Assembly (NCBI GenBank): GCA_963833505.1
Contig: CAWHYG010000015.1
Location: 248,001 to 312,000, forward strand
Direction of reading: 5' to 3'
Length of the DNA: 64,000 bases
From: CAWHYG01 sp963833505
GTDB lineage: Bacteria > Eisenbacteria > RBG-16-71-46 > CAIMUX01
Shown: in pieces, positions 60,560 to 64,000 of the stretch
Layout: each line of letters begins with the position of its first letter
Numbering within the stretch: position 1 is the first letter of the stretch
Program-made: the position numbers and the translations under genes
Notes under the pieces: generated by a model
The model's input: only the letters and a program-made list of their open reading frames with translations
Told to the model about the DNA's origin: nothing
Databases searched by the model: none

Positions 60560-61069
60560 CTACCACGTCCCCGCGTAACGGACATCGAACGGCTCGATCG
60601 TCCGCCCCACGAGGGCCCAGTGCAGCTTGACCAGTTGGCGCAAGTGCAACACGTCATGGGCCACCCAGGACGCGAGCATGTCTCCCCCCGTCATGGGTCC
60701 GAACGGCGTGGAATCGGAGAGCATCCAGTCGGGGGAAACCAGTCCCCGCACCCAGTCGACCGACCGCCGCCGCTCGTGCAGGAAGCTCTCCAGGGAAACC
60801 CCGAGATCCCGCTCGTTGTACCGGCGCTCGATCACCCAGCCCGCCGGGTTGATCGGAGGCCAGGGCCCGACCTGACGTTGGAGGATGAAGTCGAGACGGG
60901 CTCGGAAGTCCTCCCGCTCTTCGTCCAACAGATGGTTCACCACCTCGAGGACGGACCAGGATTCCGGGGTCGGCTTCCATCGCGCCTGTTCCTCGGTCAG
61001 TCCCAGCGCCAAAGCGCGAATCGCCTGTGCCTGGCTCTCCATGCGAGCGGCGACATCCTGCAGATTCAT
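60560..61069 (-). CDS. DinB-like four-helix metal-binding protein
   Basis: A 169-residue DinB/YfiT-superfamily protein. Three histidines placed as in the metal site of the fold are seen in VLEVVNHLLDEER, SFLHERRRSVDW and ASWVAHDVLHLRQL. Enzymes of this fold are often metal-dependent thiol transferases, but the substrate here is unknown. AAAGGCGG precedes the ATG at 61069, preferred to one at 61090. It converges on kdpE. Confidence 0.82.
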   Translation of the reverse strand: MNLQDVAARMESQAQAIRALALGLTEEQARWKPTPESWSVLEVVNHLLDEEREDFRARLDFILQRQVGPWPPINPAGWVIERRYNERDLGVSLESFLHERRRSVDWVRGLVSPDWMLSDSTPFGPMTGGDMLASWVAHDVLHLRQLVKLHWALVGRTIEPFDVRYAGTW

Positions 61070-61261
61070 GTTCCGCCTTTCCGAGCGCAACCGTCCCGAC
61101 GACTCTCATGGGGTCGCACCCAGGATACCCGTTCGGATGGCTCTTGATTCGGAAATCCCGCGCGGCCGCCTTGTTCGCCCCGGCCGCGCCACGACCTAGC
61201 CGGAGCCCGACGGCTGGACGCATCGTGTTATGATGGTGCGTCTTCGGGAGGACGCCGGCTC

Positions 61262-61822
61262 ATGGACGCCATCGAGCTCACCGACAACGTCATCATCCTC
61301 CGGCCGATGACCTTGGATGACGCCGCAACCCACCTGGCCGGAGAGGATGAGCTGACCGTGCGATTCCTCTCCGGCGGCCGGAGCTCTCTCGAGACGGTCT
61401 GCGCCCAGATCGAACGGAACCGGCGCTCCTGGGAGGTCGGTGGACCGATCCGGTGTTTCGGCATCCGGGAGGCTGCGACCGGAGAGCTGATCGGCATCGT
61501 CGAGGCGAACGTCGCGGCCCCCGGGTATCGATCAGGCGTTGCCAACATCTCCTATGGGCTTTATCCGCATGCCCGCGGGCGGGGATTCGTGACCCGCGCC
61601 GTTCGGTTGATGGTGCGGCATTTGACGGAGAACTCGATCGCCGCCGTGGCGGTGATCCAGGTCGATCCCGAGAATCAGGACTCCGCACGGGTGCCACCGA
61701 GGCTCGGCTTCCGGCTTCTCGGCACGCGCGACGCCGAGGGCGGAAGCCGGATGACGGTCTTCGGGCTTCGCCTCGCGCCGGCAAAGGATGCGTTGACCCT
61801 GTGCGACGTTTGCGGCCCCTGA
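61262..61822 (+). CDS. GNAT-family N-acetyltransferase
   Basis: A 186-residue RimJ/RimL-like acetyltransferase (IILRPMTLDDAATHLAGEDE at the N-terminus, the acetyl-CoA loop in YGLYPHARGRGFVTRAVRLM, and VDPENQDSARVPPRLGFRLL). It should acetylate an amine on a protein, amino acid or antibiotic, with substrate unknown. In the VDPEN-S-RV motif the last residues are RVPPRLGF rather than the usual RVAERLGF, which would affect the cofactor-binding helix. A GGAGG lies nine bases before the ATG. Confidence 0.8.
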   Translation: MDAIELTDNVIILRPMTLDDAATHLAGEDELTVRFLSGGRSSLETVCAQIERNRRSWEVGGPIRCFGIREAATGELIGIVEANVAAPGYRSGVANISYGLYPHARGRGFVTRAVRLMVRHLTENSIAAVAVIQVDPENQDSARVPPRLGFRLLGTRDAEGGSRMTVFGLRLAPAKDALTLCDVCGP

Positions 61823-61903
61823 GAGATCGCCGGGACTCTTCCGGCCCCCGTTCCCGTGATAGGATCCCCGCATTGCGCAGAAGGAGGAGTTCGCGAGGAT
61901 TCC

Positions 61904-63068
61904 ATGGATCCGGTAACGACGGCCATACCGCCTGAAATCCCCTGGCAGCAGCAGCTCCTCTTCCACCACTCGCTGGAAGCGTGGCTTGCCGCCGGCTTCA
62001 TCCTGATCGCGATCCTGGTGGCCTGGCGCGTCGTCCGTTTCATCGTGATCCGCCGCGTCATCCGCCTGCCGCGACCGGCGGGCGAGGACGTCGACGCGCT
62101 GGCGGTGCAGCTCGTCTCCCGCACCCGGACCCTGATCGTGCTCGTCGTGGCGGCCTATGCCGCGACCTTCGCCCTGGGCCTGTCGGAGGCTCATATGCGC
62201 ATCCTCCGCACCGCCGCCGCGGTCGCGCTGCTTTTACAGGGAGCACTTTGGGGCAATCATCTCATCACCTTCTGGCTCACCCGCCACCTCAAGAAACGCC
62301 ACGTCGACGACGCCGAGAGCCTCACCACCCTGTCCACTCTGGGATTCGTGGTCCGCACCGCGCTTTGGGCGACCTTGCTCCTCCTGGCCCTGGACAACAT
62401 CGGCATCAAGGTCACGGGGCTGATCACCGGGCTGGGCATCGGCGGCGTGGCCGTGGCGCTGGCGGCCCAGGAGGTGTTGAAGGATCTCTTCGCTTCCCTC
62501 GCCATCGCGCTGGACAAGCCGTTCCTCATCGGCGACGCCATCACGGTGGGCGACTTCTCCGGAACGGTCGAGCACATCGGGATCAAGACGACGCGCCTGC
62601 GGAGCGACACCGGAGAGGAAAGTCATCTTCTCCAACAGCGACATCCTGAGCAGCCGCATCCGCAACTATCAGCGGCTGCGCGAGCGGCGGATCGTGATCC
62701 GGCTCCCGGTCTCGTATGACACGCCGGCGGAGGTGGTCGCCGCCGTTCCTTCCCTCATCGAATCGATCGTCGCCACGGAGCGCGTGGCCACGCTGGAGCG
62801 CGCCCACTTGAAGTCGTTGGGGGATTCCGCCCTCGTGTTCGAATGCTCGCTGCTTTTCCATACCGCCGACTTCATCGCATTCATGAATGCCCAGCAGGCC
62901 ATCAACCTGAAGATCCTGCACAGATTCCAGGAGGAGAAGATCCGGATCGCGCCGCCCGCAAGGGCGATACGGATCGAGAGCGATCCGGTGGAGGATCCCG
63001 CACGGATTCAGCTCGACCCCCACGCGCCCGGCGATCACGCACGCGCTCGGCCGCGCCCGGAGCCCTGA
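61904..63068 (+). CDS. MscS-family mechanosensitive channel (frameshifted)
   Basis: About 388 residues when joined. Four helices are followed by the pore helix and the start of the beta domain of MscS: GLGIGGVAVALAAQEVLKDL, then IALDKPFLIGDAITVGDFSG and VEHIGIKTTRLRSDTGE. The channel opens under membrane tension to release solutes. After the last motif one extra G near 62618 (GAGAGGAAAG) moves the rest into the next frame (VIFSNSDILSSRIRNYQRLR and RRIVIRLPVSYDTP), ending at 63068. The first frame ends at 62719. The ATG at 61904 has GAGG closely upstream. Confidence 0.85.
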
Positions 63069-63367
63069 TTTCGCAGGCCGGGCGCCCCGCGGCATCTCGG
63101 GAACATCGGGTGCGGCGATCCCGCATCCCCGGTCATCGGGCCTGCGGCGATCCCGCCCCAAATCGGCTGACGCCCGCCTGCCGTTCCAACCCATTGGTAC
63201 GAACGAGGCCCAGCCTTCGGTTGTCCCAGCAAGGCACCCGGCCCGCGCGCGTCGGGCCACAACCGCGTCGCACGAATTCAGGGATCGTTTGGATTCCAGC
63301 AGCTTGCCGGTTGGTACGCTTCTGGCGTGTTCAATCCCGCAGGCGGTTGGCAAGAACGGAGGCACCG

Positions 63368-63907
63368 ATGAACACTCGTAGTCACAGCTTGATGGCGTGG
63401 CCGGTTCTCGCAGGGTTGGCGCTCTTCCTGGCACTCACCGGGTGTTCGTCGGACAAGACGTTGGGGCCGCTCGACGCCGGCAGGACCTCCGTCAACACTT
63501 CGCTTGCCACTCCCTTGGCGCAGAGCAGCACTCCGGACTCCGTCCACAGCGTGAGCGCCGTGATCGACGGAGCGGTGGGCGGCAAGATCAGCGCGGGACG
63601 TTTCAAGCTGTTCGTTCCGGCCGGGGCATTCCAGGGCGTCCGGACCATCACTCTCCAGCCTACCAACGGTTCTAAGAATGTTCAGTGTCAATGCCTGCCC
63701 GAGGGACTGCAGTTCGATGTCCCGGCCACCTTGGAGATCAACCTCGGGGGGACGAACGCGGATGGACCCGATGCTACGGTGTACTGGTACAGTCCGAGCG
63801 CCGCGAACTGGGTGAACATCGGGGGGACGTACGACGGCAACGGGCACAAGGTCAGCGCGTCGCTACACCACTTCTCGATCTACGCGGGCGGCCGGGCCGG
63901 CTGGTAG
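63368..63907 (+). CDS. Lipoprotein with a ZU5-like domain
   Basis: A 179-residue lipoprotein with signal VLAGLALFLALTGC (acylated Cys near residue 26). The mature part contains a ZU5-like beta domain (GGKISAGRFKLFVPAGAFQG, RTITLQPTNG, VYWYSPSAANWVNIGGTYDG), a fold found in surface adhesion and scaffold proteins. GGAGG precedes the ATG at 63368. A strong terminator follows, so it is a single-gene unit. Confidence 0.78.
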   Translation: MNTRSHSLMAWPVLAGLALFLALTGCSSDKTLGPLDAGRTSVNTSLATPLAQSSTPDSVHSVSAVIDGAVGGKISAGRFKLFVPAGAFQGVRTITLQPTNGSKNVQCQCLPEGLQFDVPATLEINLGGTNADGPDATVYWYSPSAANWVNIGGTYDGNGHKVSASLHHFSIYAGGRAGW

Positions 63908-63954
63908 GCGCGATTCGGAACCCAACTCCGGCAAGGCCGGACGAGTCGAAACGG

Positions 63955-63992
63955 ACCGCCCCGCTTCCGAGAACCTTCTCGGAGCGGGGCGG
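63955..63992 (+). terminator. Terminator after the ZU5-like lipoprotein
   Basis: ACCGCCCCGCTTCCGAGAA pairs with TTCTCGGAGCGGGGCGGT in a stem of about 18 bp with one mismatch, followed by TCGTTGT at the window edge. Confidence 0.7.
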
Positions 63993-64000
63993 TTCGTTGT

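Overview
The window is GC-rich bacterial DNA (roughly two thirds G+C by eye) with dense genes, GTG/TTG starts and clear GGAGG-type ribosome sites. It shows secreted proteins with an N-terminal AGPNAGG-type domain, Cys-rich GACC modules and FlgD/type IX-like C-terminal domains, together with multiheme cytochromes and a bacterial topoisomerase VI gene. This mix suggests an uncultured FCB-like lineage such as Candidatus Eisenbacteria. That is an inference; there is no rRNA or other taxonomic marker here. No tRNA, rRNA or CRISPR array was seen.

Layout. 1-5.7 kb: 5' part of topoisomerase VI subunit B (minus), an HTH/AT-hook DNA-binding protein, a 178-bp MITE-like element, a small GACC-module exported protein, a membrane protein, two-subunit class I fumarase, and a decayed GACC-family tail. 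5.9-10.8 kb: divergent M1 aminopeptidase and an exported protein that shares the GACC-family N-terminal domain. 10.9-16.8 kb (minus): ECF sigma/anti-sigma pair, YigZ-type protein, transketolase. 17.1-18.0 kb: fluoride riboswitch with a terminator, then DUF190-crcB. 18.0-25.0 kb: DMT transporter, alpha/beta hydrolase, small membrane protein, HD protein, TMEM175-like channel, TPR glycosyltransferase-like protein, cyclase-like protein. 25.4-35.2 kb: thioredoxin-like lipid-side protein, ADP-forming acyl-CoA synthetase, S9 peptidase, a 220-bp tandem duplication, hexapeptide acetyltransferase, PAP2 phosphatase, large exported protein.

35.9-42.2 kb is a tightly coupled six-gene electron-transfer and signalling operon: hexaheme cytochrome, four-cluster ferredoxin, NrfD/HybB quinone-side membrane protein, a heme-binding sensor kinase with a Cys-rich insert in its ATPase domain, and two response regulators, the second fused to a GcvH-like domain. 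42.7-46.6 kb: type IX-like secreted protein, then a divergent nitric-oxide stress pair (RIC di-iron repair protein and NorR) with a candidate sigma-54 promoter. 46.8-55.5 kb: three tandem GACC-module secreted paralogs (701, 693 and 1428 residues) on the minus strand, followed by a decayed fourth. 56.2-63.9 kb: lipoprotein, KdpDE without kdpFABC, DinB protein, GNAT acetyltransferase, MscS channel and a ZU5-like lipoprotein ending at a strong terminator.

Two window-wide patterns stand out. First, a secreted family carries about 31 GACC modules and nearly always ends in a W-G-x-x-K-S-(L/I)-Y tag, a candidate uncharacterised C-terminal sorting or anchoring signal. Second, six conserved genes are each broken by exactly one extra base, which most likely reflects assembly or sequencing error and affects how these genes should be read.
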